DNA of 64,000 bases, from positions 638,195 to 702,194 of the forward strand of contig NZ_PZZZ01000001.1 of the NCBI RefSeq assembly GCF_003046475.1, read 5' to 3'. This DNA is from Mycoplana dimorpha (GTDB taxonomy: Bacteria > Pseudomonadota > Alphaproteobacteria > Rhizobiales > Rhizobiaceae). Numbering within the stretch: the stretch's first letter is position 1; each line of letters opens with the position of its first letter. Of this stretch, positions 29,074-37,424 are shown piece after piece. Below the pieces are notes generated by a model, which had not been told where the DNA came from, made no database searches, and saw nothing but the letters and a program-made list of their open reading frames with translations. The translations under genes and the position numbers were made by a program.

Positions 29074-29697
29074 ATGAACGTTCTCCATATCGACTCCGGG
29101 ATTCTCGGAGACCATTCCGTATCCCGCCGTCTGACCGCCGCGATCGTCGCGCAGGTCAAGAGAGACCATCCGCAGGCGCAGATTACCTACCGCGACCTCG
29201 TCGCCGATGCCCTGCCGCACCTGACCGGCGCCCACCTGATGGCTGCCAATGCGAAGGCAGGGGACATCGACGCCCGCATCGCCGCCGACGTCGTCACCAG
29301 TGCCACCGTGCTCGACGAGTTTCTGGCCGCCGACACCGTCGTGCTCGGCGCGCCAATGTACAACTTCTCGCTGCCGAGCCAGTTGAAGGCCTGGATCGAC
29401 CGGATCGCCGTCGCCGGCAAGACTTTCCGTTACACCGAAACCGGTCCGGAAGGCCTGGCGCGCGGCAAGAAGGTGATCGTCGCCTCCACCCGCGGCGGTC
29501 ACTACAGCAGCGGCCCGGCAGCGGTAATGGACCATCAGGAAAGCTATCTTCAGGCCGTCTTCGGTTTCCTCGGCATCACGGATATCGAGTTGGTCCGTGC
29601 CGAAGGCCTGAACGTCAGCGCCGCTTCGAAGGCGACGGCGATCTCTGAAGCCGAGCGTACCATCTCCGGTCTCGGAGCTCTGAGCCTAGCGAGCTGA
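29074..29697 (+). CDS. azoR: FMN-dependent NADH-azoreductase
   Basis: 207-aa flavodoxin-fold quinone/azo reductase of the AcpD/AzoR family, which reduces quinones and azo bonds by two electrons with NADH. The N-terminal FMN phosphate loop is IDSGILGDHSVSRRL, the isoalloxazine-contact loop is APMYNFSLPSQLKAWIDR, and ASTRGGHYSSGP follows. Its length is that of the family. It is divergent from a LysR gene, and its induction by quinones or electrophiles is likely. Confidence 0.92.
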   Translation: MNVLHIDSGILGDHSVSRRLTAAIVAQVKRDHPQAQITYRDLVADALPHLTGAHLMAANAKAGDIDARIAADVVTSATVLDEFLAADTVVLGAPMYNFSLPSQLKAWIDRIAVAGKTFRYTETGPEGLARGKKVIVASTRGGHYSSGPAAVMDHQESYLQAVFGFLGITDIELVRAEGLNVSAASKATAISEAERTISGLGALSLAS

Positions 29698-29838
29698 CTT
29701 CGCCGGAAAGAGCCAGGCGGCTCGCGCGGATTGCGGAGGGGCCGCCTTGGCCGGGTAACGGAGGACGGTGCCTGGCGCTCGACAGGTGCAAAAAACGGCC
29801 TAGAATTCTCCTGCCGAAAACGGCAACGGAGGCTTCCC

Positions 29839-30099
29839 ATGCGGTCGTTGCTTGGAATTTTCGTCTTGATCCCGGTTCTGCTTTTGCCGGTCGCGTCTGA
29901 TGCACTCGGCAAGTGCACCTGCCGCAACCGTGACGGCAGCCGCTACGAGCAGGGGGCCGTCGCCTGCCTGAACGTCGACGGACGCACGTATCTTGCCCGC
30001 TGCGAGATGGCGCTGAACGTGCCCAACTGGAAGAAGGTGCAGGACGGCTGTCCGGCTGCCGACCGTTCTCGGGTGGAGCGTCTTGCGGCAGCCCTCTGA
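29839..30099 (+). CDS. Small secreted cysteine-rich protein, 86 aa
   Basis: Signal peptide MRSLLGIFVLIPVLLLPVAS, with cleavage probably around residues 22-25, then a mature part of about 62 residues with five Cys (KCTC, VAC, ARC, DGC) and the tail PNWKKVQDGCP. The pattern suggests a disulfide-bonded periplasmic protein with one free Cys. GGAGG lies before the ATG at 29839. Family not recognised. Confidence 0.65.
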   Translation: MRSLLGIFVLIPVLLLPVASDALGKCTCRNRDGSRYEQGAVACLNVDGRTYLARCEMALNVPNWKKVQDGCPAADRSRVERLAAAL

Positions 30100-30138
30100 C
30101 CGTTACCGCCCCGTGCGGCGGGCGCCGGTGATCCTGCT

Positions 30139-31014
30139 TTACCGCGCCAGATACTGGCGCGCGGCGTAGAGGGCTATGGCCGCGGCATTCGAGACGTTCA
30201 GCGACTTGATGGCGCCAGGCATGTCGAGCCGTGCCAGCGCGCTGCAGGTGGCGCGCGTCTTCTGCCGCAGTCCCTTGCCTTCCGAACCAAGGACGAGAGC
30301 GACCTTGTTGCCCGAAAGCGTCGCCTCGAAGGGGGCCGGCCCCTCCGAATCGAGCCCGATCGAGTGAAACCCGAGCCCGTGCAGTTCCTCCAGCGCCTCG
30401 GCGAGGTTGGTGACCTGGATGTAGGGGATAAGTTCCAGCGCACCGGAAGCCGACTTGGCGAGCACGCCCGATTCGGTCGGCGAGTGCCGCATCGTGGTGA
30501 CGACGGCTCCGGCGCCGAAAGCGACGGCGGTGCGCAGGATGGCGCCGACATTGTGCGGGTCGGTCACCTGGTCGAGAACCAGGATCAGCGGGCTTTCCTT
30601 CAGCGCGCCGAGCCGGCGCACGGGCAGGGGCCGGGTCTCCAGCATCACGCCCTGGTGGATTGCCTCCGGGCCGAGCAGGCGGTCGATATCGGAGGGCAGC
30701 ACGGTTTCGACCGGGTAGGGCAGGGTCGCGGAATCGGGCAGGCCGAGGCGTTGGGCGGCGTTCTGCGTCACCGAAAGGTTGATGATGTGGCGCTCGGGGT
30801 TGTCGAGGGCGGCGCGCACGGTGTGCAGACCGTAGAGAAAGACCTGGTCGGGCGCCAGCGCCGGCGGCTTCCAGCCCTCGGCCTGCCGGCGGCGGCGATC
30901 GTCCTTCGGCGTCGGAATCTCGCCGCGCTCGCGCCGCTGGTCGCGGTGCGCCCGGCGCAGTTTGGCGTAATGGGTGTCCCGGGCGTTCTTGCCGCCTGCG
31001 TCGTCCTTGCTCAT
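30139..31014 (-). CDS. rlmB: 23S rRNA 2'-O-methyltransferase RlmB (SpoU family)
   Basis: 291-aa SPOUT-class enzyme that methylates the 2'-OH of G2251 in the 23S rRNA peptidyl-transferase region. After a basic N-terminal extension comes a SpoU substrate-binding domain and the trefoil-knot catalytic domain with motif 1 NVGAILRTAVAFGA, motif 2 LVLGSEGKGL and motif 3 LNVSNAAAIALY. The charged N-terminus (KDDAGGKNARDTHYAKLRRAHRDQ) is longer than in E. coli. Assignment as RlmB over other SpoU enzymes rests on overall length and motifs. Confidence 0.88.
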   Translation of the reverse strand: MSKDDAGGKNARDTHYAKLRRAHRDQRRERGEIPTPKDDRRRRQAEGWKPPALAPDQVFLYGLHTVRAALDNPERHIINLSVTQNAAQRLGLPDSATLPYPVETVLPSDIDRLLGPEAIHQGVMLETRPLPVRRLGALKESPLILVLDQVTDPHNVGAILRTAVAFGAGAVVTTMRHSPTESGVLAKSASGALELIPYIQVTNLAEALEELHGLGFHSIGLDSEGPAPFEATLSGNKVALVLGSEGKGLRQKTRATCSALARLDMPGAIKSLNVSNAAAIALYAARQYLAR

Positions 31015-31231
31015 GCCGCCTTATAGCGTTCGGCACGAAATCCGCAAATCCAATGATTGGCGCTGGGGACTAAAATCCGGTCGCCGGTTTTCCCAACTTT
31101 TTCCAAAACTTCGTGTTGACAGGAGGCAAGGGCCCGGTCATATACCCGGCGCAGATCGAAGGGGCGCCTTGCTCCGGCAGGAACCGCGCTTCGCTCTGAA
31201 ATGCCTGGTCGCTTGATCCCGACAGATAGCT

Positions 31232-31316
31232 GGAGGGATGCCCGAGTGGTTAAAGGGGACGGACTGTAAATCCGTTGGCTATGCCTACGCTGGTTCAAAT
31301 CCAGCTCCCTCCACCA
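31232..31316 (+). tRNA. tRNA-Tyr (anticodon GTA)
   Basis: 85-nt class II tRNA with a long variable arm and encoded CCA. The acceptor GGAGGGA pairs with TCCCTCC, the anticodon loop is CTGTAAA, and the T-arm is GCTGGTTCAAATCCAGC. Confidence 0.96.
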
Positions 31317-31340
31317 TTCTGTCGCAACGGATCGAACGCC

Positions 31341-31414
31341 GCGGGTATAGCTCAATGGTAGAGCAGCAGCCTTCCAAGCTGAATACGCGGGTTCGATTCC
31401 CGCTACCCGCTCCA
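31341..31414 (+). tRNA. tRNA-Gly (anticodon TCC)
   Basis: 74-nt cloverleaf with encoded CCA. The acceptor GCGGGTA pairs with TACCCGC, the loop is CTTCCAA, and the T-arm is GCGGGTTCGATTCCCGC. It lies 24 bp after tRNA-Tyr, so the pair is probably cotranscribed. The accessory block starts just beyond it. Confidence 0.96.
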
Positions 31415-31516
31415 AACAGAGACAAAATTCTGTGGCTTTGGCCCGTCGATGCTCCGGTCGGCCCCCGTTCTTCCCAAATACCCGCACGCAAGGCGATCGC
31501 GCAGGCGGGACCACTT

Positions 31517-32635
31517 CTAGTTCAACCGGTGCCGGAACATCCAGGCGGAGACGGGCATGGTGACGGCGGCGATGGCCACCAGCGCCAGCATGTCAGGCAG
31601 CATCTCGGTGAGGTGGGCGCCCTCGAGATAGACGCGACGGGTGATCGAAATCGCGTATTTCAACGGGTTGATCACCGTAGCGTATTGCAGCACCTCGGGC
31701 ATGTTGTCCACCGGTGACATCAGTCCCGACAGCAGCATGAACGGCATCAGGAACACGAAACACAGGATCATCGCCTGCTGCATGTTCGAGGCGAGCGACG
31801 ACAGGAACAGGCCGAAGCCGATCGCAGCCGCCAGAAACAGCGCCAGCCCCAGAGAGAGCGTCGCCAGAGAGCCGGCAAACGGTATCTGGAACCAGAACAG
31901 CGCCACGATGAGAATGGCGGACGACTGGACGATGCCGACGATCATCGAAGGGACCGCCTTGCCGATCATGATCTCGGTGGGCGTGAACGGAGCGACGAGA
32001 AGCTGGTCGAATGTTCCTTCCTCCCGTTCGCGCGCCACCGACATGGCCGTCAGCATCATCGTCATCATCATGGTGATGGTCCCGATCAGCGAAGGGATCA
32101 TGGTCCAGCGCGTTTCGAGCTGCGGGTTGAACCAGGCGCGGCTCGTGACCTCAACGACGGGTCCGGACAATCCCTGCCGCGAACGCCAGTCGTTAGCGAA
32201 GTCGGCGATGATCGTGTTCGCGTAACCCAGTGCGACGCCGCTGGTATTGGAATTGCGCCCATCTGCAATGACCTGCACCGCCGCCTTGCCTCCGCCCGCA
32301 AGTTGGCGTTCGAAGTCACGCTCGATGACGACGACAAGCACAACCTTTTGTGTGTTGAGCAAGGTCACCGCCTGGCCAATCTGGGCCAGCGTCGTCTGCC
32401 GCCGGAATATCCCGGACCCCTCCAGCTTCGATACGAGCTCCCTGGAAGTTGCGCTTCGATCCAGGTCGACGAGCGCGTAAGGGACCGTGTTCAGGTCGTA
32501 GGTGGCCGCGTAGCCGAAGATGAGACACTGGAGGATCGGCGGAAGGACGAGGCTGGCTCGGCTCTTGGGGTCCTTGAGAATGACCAGAAGTTCCTTGTGG
32601 ATCAGGGTCAGGATACGCAGCAGCGAGGCCAGCAT
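31517..32635 (-). CDS. ABC-2 exporter permease (YbhR-like)
   Basis: 372-aa membrane subunit with an N-terminal helix, a large periplasmic domain (about 45-170) and five C-terminal helices, the ABC-2 layout; the segment MSVAREREEGTFDQLLVAPFTPTEIMIGKAVP is diagnostic. E. coli YbhR has 368 residues. The ATG at 32635 shares a base with the stop of the sister permease; a GTG at 32638 is possible. Last gene of a four-gene export operon. Confidence 0.9.
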   Translation of the reverse strand: MLASLLRILTLIHKELLVILKDPKSRASLVLPPILQCLIFGYAATYDLNTVPYALVDLDRSATSRELVSKLEGSGIFRRQTTLAQIGQAVTLLNTQKVVLVVVIERDFERQLAGGGKAAVQVIADGRNSNTSGVALGYANTIIADFANDWRSRQGLSGPVVEVTSRAWFNPQLETRWTMIPSLIGTITMMMTMMLTAMSVAREREEGTFDQLLVAPFTPTEIMIGKAVPSMIVGIVQSSAILIVALFWFQIPFAGSLATLSLGLALFLAAAIGFGLFLSSLASNMQQAMILCFVFLMPFMLLSGLMSPVDNMPEVLQYATVINPLKYAISITRRVYLEGAHLTEMLPDMLALVAIAAVTMPVSAWMFRHRLN

Positions 32636-33774
32636 CACGCGATCCTCTTCCGGGTCAGCTTCACCGACAGGGCAAGCAGGGCGATTGCCATTCCGGCGAG
32701 AACCGCCGCATTCGGCAGAATGACGCTCCAGATGTTTCCGGCCAGGAACAGGGTCTGGAGCAACTTCACGAAATAGCGCGCGGGAAAGATGTAGGTGATG
32801 ATCTGCACCGCCACCGGCATGCTGCGCGGGTCGAACACGAAGCCGGAGAGCATCATGGCCGGCAGGTACGTGACCAGCATGGTCACCTGGCTTGCGATGA
32901 ACTGGTTCTTGGTCGCAGACGAGATCACCAGCCCGAGGCCGAGGGCGACCAGCAGGTAGAGCATCGACACGACGGTGAGGATGACGAGCGAGCCGCGAAG
33001 CGGGACGCCGAACAATAGCTTGCTGCCCGCGACACAGAGCGCTAGGCCGGCAAGGCCGAGCAGGAAATAGGGGACCGTCTTTCCCAAGAGTATCTCAAAG
33101 GCGTTCACGGGTGTGACGAAGAGCGCCTCGAACGTGCCGCGCTCCCATTCGCGCGCCATGACGAGCGCCGTCAGCATCGCGCCGATCAAGGTCATCACCA
33201 GAACGATCAGCCCCGGAACCAGAAAATAGGTGCTGTCGTTCGCCTCGTTGAACCATAGCCGCGACTCGACGGTGATGACTCCGCCCGAACTTCCGCTTCG
33301 GGCCGCCTCCTTGGCGGCCCAGACGCCGACTGCGCCCTGAGCGTATCCGAGCGAGATCCGCGCGGTGTTGGAGTCGGCGCCGTTCACGATCACCTGGACC
33401 TGCGCGTTTCCGGCTTTCAGGTTGCGTGCGAAATCCGTGGGAATTCTTACGATCGCATTGGCCCGGGACGACATCAGCATCTCTTGCGCCGCCGCCATCG
33501 TCTTGACCGGCATGGCAGAAAAATAATCGGACAGTTCGAAGGCAGAGGCGACACTGCGCGCTTCGGCCGAATCGTCTTCCATGACAATCGCTACCGGAAC
33601 GTTCTTGACGTCGAGGTTGATGCCGTAGCCGAAGAGGATGAGCATCGCCATCGGCATCACGATGCCGATGGCGATGCTGCTCGGGTCGCGGAGAAGCTGC
33701 CAGCTTTCCTTCCGGATGAGCGCGCGGATCCGCCGGAGGGCGGCGAGCCTCCTGTTGGCGGCGCGGGTACTCAT
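32635..33774 (-). CDS. ABC-2 exporter permease (YbhS-like)
   Basis: 379-aa permease of the same layout as its neighbour (E. coli YbhS has 377), with the family stretch MAREWERGTFEALFVTPVNAFEILLGKTVPYF. The pair should form a heterodimeric pore. Its ATG overlaps the ATPase stop as ATGA. Both permeases keep the long periplasmic loop thought to dock with the HlyD-type partner. Confidence 0.9.
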   Translation of the reverse strand: MSTRAANRRLAALRRIRALIRKESWQLLRDPSSIAIGIVMPMAMLILFGYGINLDVKNVPVAIVMEDDSAEARSVASAFELSDYFSAMPVKTMAAAQEMLMSSRANAIVRIPTDFARNLKAGNAQVQVIVNGADSNTARISLGYAQGAVGVWAAKEAARSGSSGGVITVESRLWFNEANDSTYFLVPGLIVLVMTLIGAMLTALVMAREWERGTFEALFVTPVNAFEILLGKTVPYFLLGLAGLALCVAGSKLLFGVPLRGSLVILTVVSMLYLLVALGLGLVISSATKNQFIASQVTMLVTYLPAMMLSGFVFDPRSMPVAVQIITYIFPARYFVKLLQTLFLAGNIWSVILPNAAVLAGMAIALLALSVKLTRKRIA

Positions 33775-35528
33775 GCTCCGCCCTCCTTGTCCTTGCGGCG
33801 CTGCTTTTCCACGATGGCAATGAATGCCTGCTCCATCGTCGGCGCCTTGTCCCGATCGGTCTCGGCGTGAGCCCGGATGTCCAGGGGCGTGCCTTCCGCC
33901 AGGTTCTTGCCCGCGTCCAGGATGATGATCCGGTCGCAGTACTCGGCTTCCTCCATGAAATGGGTGGTGACGATGACCGTCACCCCACGCTCGGAGAGCC
34001 CGGTGATCCTGCCCCAGAACTGGCGCCTGGCGAGCGGGTCGGCCCCGGTGGTCGCCTCGTCGAGGAACAGGATCTCGGGCTGGTGCAGCAGGGCTGCTGC
34101 CAGGGCCAGGCGCTGCTTGAAGCCGCCGGGCAACTGGCCACTCGGCAGCTCGGAGAACCGGTCGAGCTCGAACTGCTCCTTCAGCGCCTTGATCCTCTCA
34201 CGCCTGCTGCTTCCCCGCAGGCCATAGGCACTGGCGAAGAATTCGAGATTCTCGTCGACCGTGAGCTGCCCGTAGAGCGAAAACTTCTGCGCCACGTAGC
34301 CGAGCCTCTGTCGAGCCTTCGCCCCGGCGGTCAGGAGGTTTTCGCCTGCGACATGAAGCGTGCCGCTTGTGGCCGGCAGGAGGCCACACAGCATCTTGAA
34401 CGTTGTGCTCTTGCCCGCTCCGTTCGGGCCAAGCAGGCCGTAGACCTCGCCGCGACGGACCTTGAAGCTCACATGGTCGACGGCCGTGAAGTTGCCGAAC
34501 ATTCTGACGAGATCGCGGACCTCTACGACCGTCTCCTCGTTTACGGATGCCTGGCCGGCGATGCCGGCGTGGCTCTCGCGTCGTTGATCGCCTGCGATCG
34601 CGTCGAAGAGCAGCATGAATGCGTCCTCGAACCGCGGTTCCACCGCTTCGGCCTCAAGGCTTTTGCCGTCGAGTTCGAACGGCGGCGGGGCTGCGGAGGA
34701 CCTTCTGACGACCCGCACGCGGCCCGCTTCCGGCACCGCGTCGGCGATGTCAGGCAACCCGAACAGGCGCGCCTGGAGGGACCGCGCCGGCATTCCATCC
34801 GGCGCCCTGACCAGAAAGCAGCACCCCTTGGCGCTGGCGGTAATCTCGTTCGGGCGACCCTCCGCCAAAATACGCCCGGCATGCATCAGGACGGCCCGTT
34901 CACACCGCTCGGCCTCGTCCAGATAGGATGTCGAGACGATCACGGACAGACCGTCCTTGACGAGCTGGAACACGATCTCCCAGAGTTCGCGCCGGGAGAG
35001 GGGATCGACCCCGACGGTCGGCTCATCAAGAAGGAGGAGTTGCGGAGAGCGGACGAGCGTGCACGCAAGCCCGAGCTTCTGCTTCATGCCGCCCGACAGC
35101 TTTCCAGCCGGCCTTTCCTTGAACCGACCGAGCTGGGTCATCCCGAACAGGCGCGGATAAACCTCATTCCTCTCCACCTGCGGCACCCCGTGCAGATCGG
35201 CGTACAGATCAAGGTTCTCCTGGACGCTGAGGTCTTCGTAGAGACCGAATCGCTGCGGCATGTAGCTGATCTTGTCCTGAACCTGCTGCGGGAAGCGCGT
35301 AACGTCGATGCCGATGACGTCAAGGCTGCCGCTGTCCGGCACCACGAGTCCGGAGGCCAGACGCAGCAGCGTCGTCTTGCCCGCTCCGTCCGGTCCGACC
35401 AGCGCTGTCAGCGCGCCGCGTTCCACCTGCAGGGAGACGCCCGCAAGGGCTTCGACCACTTCGCCGGTGTTCCGCACGAAGGTCTTTCGAACATCCGTCG
35501 CGACAAGGGCTGCTTCACTGGCACTCAT
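33771..35528 (-). CDS. Tandem ABC exporter ATPase (YbhF-like)
   Basis: 585-aa protein with two fused nucleotide-binding domains. NBD1 has Walker A GPDGAGKTT, signature LSGGMKQKLGLA and Walker B LLLLDEPTVGVDP. NBD2 has Walker A GPNGAGKST, a variant signature LPGGFKQRLALA and Walker B ILFLDEATTGADP. E. coli YbhF has 578 residues and the same two-domain plan. It lies between the HlyD-type gene (11 bp) and the permeases (4-bp overlap). The exported substrate is not known; drugs are usual for the family. Confidence 0.93.
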   Translation of the reverse strand: MSASEAALVATDVRKTFVRNTGEVVEALAGVSLQVERGALTALVGPDGAGKTTLLRLASGLVVPDSGSLDVIGIDVTRFPQQVQDKISYMPQRFGLYEDLSVQENLDLYADLHGVPQVERNEVYPRLFGMTQLGRFKERPAGKLSGGMKQKLGLACTLVRSPQLLLLDEPTVGVDPLSRRELWEIVFQLVKDGLSVIVSTSYLDEAERCERAVLMHAGRILAEGRPNEITASAKGCCFLVRAPDGMPARSLQARLFGLPDIADAVPEAGRVRVVRRSSAAPPPFELDGKSLEAEAVEPRFEDAFMLLFDAIAGDQRRESHAGIAGQASVNEETVVEVRDLVRMFGNFTAVDHVSFKVRRGEVYGLLGPNGAGKSTTFKMLCGLLPATSGTLHVAGENLLTAGAKARQRLGYVAQKFSLYGQLTVDENLEFFASAYGLRGSSRRERIKALKEQFELDRFSELPSGQLPGGFKQRLALAAALLHQPEILFLDEATTGADPLARRQFWGRITGLSERGVTVIVTTHFMEEAEYCDRIIILDAGKNLAEGTPLDIRAHAETDRDKAPTMEQAFIAIVEKQRRKDKEGGA

Positions 35529-35539
35529 CGTCGGTGACC

Positions 35540-36562
35540 CTATTGCTGGGCGGTCGCGGTCTCGCCGTTAACGAGGATCGGTCTGACGGTCGCGGGCATG
35601 CCAAGCCTGAGCATGTTGTCGGGATCGTCGACGAAGACGCGTACCTCGTAGACGAGGCTGCTGCGCAGCTCCTCGGTCTGCACCGTCTTAGGCGTAAACT
35701 CGGCGACAGGCGAGATGAAACCGATCCAGCCCTGAAAAGGGCGTCCGGGAGCAGAATCCACCGACACGGAAGCCTTCATGCCGGGCCGTATCCGCCCAAG
35801 CTCGGCTTCGGAAACATAGGCGCGCGCCCACTTCGGACTGACTGTCGCCAGCGAGAACGCCGCGCGTGTGGGCGATGCCATCTCGCCAGGCTCGATCAGC
35901 CTCGACCGAACGACGGCATCGACCGGAGACTTCAGTTCGGCGTCGGCAAGCTGCTGATGCAGGAGGCTGACGTTGGCCTCTGCCGCATGAAGCTGCGCCT
36001 CCGCTTCCTGGATGTCTTCGATCCGCGGGCCGGCCACCAGCAGGTCCAGCGCTTCCTGATTTGCCGCGACCTTCGCATCGGCCATTCTGGAGGTCGCTTC
36101 CAGCGTTTCGAGGGACCGCTGGCTGGCGACGGCTCGCAAGGCCAGGTCACTTTGACGCTCATACTGTATCTTTGCATTCGCCGCATCGGCCTTCGCGGAT
36201 TCGAGATTGGCACGGGCCTGCGCAATTTCCTCCGGCCGGCTGCCGCTCTTCAGGCGAGCGAGATTGGCGCGCTGGCTGGCGGCCTGCGCCTCGGCCTGGG
36301 CGACCTGCGGCAGAAGCCTGCTGGTGTCGAGCCGGCCAAGCACCTGGTCCTTCTTGACGCGGTCGCCTTCCTCGACAAGGACCTCGGCGACCCGCTCGCT
36401 TCCGTTGAAGGCGAGGCTGACCTGCCTGAAATCGACGTTGCCGTAGAGGACGAGTTCGTCAGAGGCGTTGTCACGGTAGATGTACCACCAGGCCGCCCCG
36501 CCGACGACGGCGGCCAGGAGTAAAAGAATGCCGACGAGGCATGGCGGTGCCGAGAAAGACAC
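35540..36562 (-). CDS. HlyD-family periplasmic adaptor of the ABC exporter (YbhG-like)
   Basis: 340-aa membrane-fusion protein with one N-terminal helix (VGILLLLAAVVGGAAWWYIY), a split lipoyl motif (SERVAEVLVEEGDRVKKDQVLGRLD), a long Ala/Glu-rich coiled coil (about 85-200) and a barrel domain (PVDAVVRSRLIEPGEMAS). E. coli YbhG has 332 residues. GTG start at 36562. It is the first gene of the operon, divergent from the TetR gene only 58 bp away. Confidence 0.9.
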   Translation of the reverse strand: MSFSAPPCLVGILLLLAAVVGGAAWWYIYRDNASDELVLYGNVDFRQVSLAFNGSERVAEVLVEEGDRVKKDQVLGRLDTSRLLPQVAQAEAQAASQRANLARLKSGSRPEEIAQARANLESAKADAANAKIQYERQSDLALRAVASQRSLETLEATSRMADAKVAANQEALDLLVAGPRIEDIQEAEAQLHAAEANVSLLHQQLADAELKSPVDAVVRSRLIEPGEMASPTRAAFSLATVSPKWARAYVSEAELGRIRPGMKASVSVDSAPGRPFQGWIGFISPVAEFTPKTVQTEELRSSLVYEVRVFVDDPDNMLRLGMPATVRPILVNGETATAQQ

Positions 36563-36576
36563 TTGTCAAACTCACA

Positions 36577-36595
36577 TTTGAAATTAGAATTCAAA
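36577..36595. promoter_or_regulatory. AT-rich inverted repeat between the ABC exporter operon and its TetR gene
   Basis: TTTGAA-N7-TTCAAA lies in the 58-bp gap between two divergent genes, an AT-rich stretch in a GC-rich region. It is a natural candidate for the operator and the overlapping promoters of both units. Inference only. Confidence 0.45.
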
Positions 36596-36620
36596 CTATC
36601 ATTGGTCAAGGGCTGGTTTG

Positions 36621-37313
36621 GTGAGACAGGCAACACGACAGGCAACACGACAGGCAACACGACAGGCACGCGTAAAGGAGCGCCAGGACGGGGCGAGCAC
36701 TCGCATCAACCTTCTGAATGCCGCGGGAAGCGTTTTTGCTGAACTCGGGTTCGATCGGGCGACCGCAAAGGAGATTGCCAGCCGGGCCGAAACGAATGCG
36801 GCAGCCGTGAACTATCACTTTGGCGGCATTCAGGGCCTCTATGAAGAGGTTCTGGTGGAGGCCCATCGGCGGATCGTGAACTACAACGACCTTGCGCAGG
36901 CACTCGCTGCAAGCAACGATCCGGAGGAAAAGCTTCGCCGGTTGCTTGGCCTCGTCGTCAAGGTCATCCGTGCAGACGTGCAAGATGCATGGCCGATCAA
37001 GATCATCGTCAGGGAACTGATCGCGCCGACGCCGCACATCGAGCGGCTGCACCGCGAAGAGCTCGAGCCGAAGAAGGCGCTGCTGACAGGTGTCGTAGCC
37101 GAGATCATGGGAATTGCGCCGGATGATGCCCTGGCCGGGCAGGCGGTCTTCTCGGTCATGTCTCCTTGCCTCATGATGATGGTCGCGGAGAAACGGCTGT
37201 CGGAAATCATTCCCGTTATCGGCCGGCAGATGACGGGCGATGACGAACTGGTGGACCGGCTGGTCCGCTTCGCTCTCGGTGGTCTCGCAGGGCTGGCTAA
37301 GGCGACGGCCTGA
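36621..37313 (+). CDS. TetR-family regulator, CecR/YbiH-like (DUF1956 C-domain)
   Basis: 230-aa regulator. HTH at about 20-65 (INLLNAAGSVFAELGFDRATAKEIASRAETNAAAVNYHFGG), followed by a C-terminal domain of the CecR kind. E. coli CecR controls ybhGFSR, and here the same five functions occur with the regulator divergent. No ATG is available; GTG 36621 with AAGGG ahead is used, TTG 36618 being one codon longer. The N-terminus is built of (QATR)3 from a 12-bp tandem repeat, giving a basic arm that could touch DNA and vary between strains. Confidence 0.82.
   Translation: MRQATRQATRQATRQARVKERQDGASTRINLLNAAGSVFAELGFDRATAKEIASRAETNAAAVNYHFGGIQGLYEEVLVEAHRRIVNYNDLAQALAASNDPEEKLRRLLGLVVKVIRADVQDAWPIKIIVRELIAPTPHIERLHREELEPKKALLTGVVAEIMGIAPDDALAGQAVFSVMSPCLMMMVAEKRLSEIIPVIGRQMTGDDELVDRLVRFALGGLAGLAKATA
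36625..36668 (+). repeat. 12-bp tandem repeat inside a regulator gene
   Basis: Unit GACAGGCAACAC is present in three perfect head-to-tail copies (36625-36660) plus an 8-nt partial copy. It is in frame and encodes repeated Gln-Ala-Thr-Arg in the first 17 residues of the TetR protein. Copy-number change would keep the frame. Confidence 0.85.
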
Positions 37314-37424
37314 TCACGAGAGCAGGGGGCTTTGAAGCAAGTAGAGCGGCAGTGAACCGGTACCGGCGCCAAGCCGCCACGCGTGGCCGGAAGCCCCCGC
37401 ATGCCGCATCTCATCCGGGAGTGA

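Noticed and set aside
36625..36668. CRISPR-like repeat array
   Set aside because: Units are 12 bp head to tail with no spacers and lie within a coding sequence.
37325..37398. GGGGGCTT / AAGCCCCC inverted repeat between convergent genes as a terminator
   Set aside because: The arms are 8 bp and separated by 58 bp with no T-run, so a terminator call is not supported.
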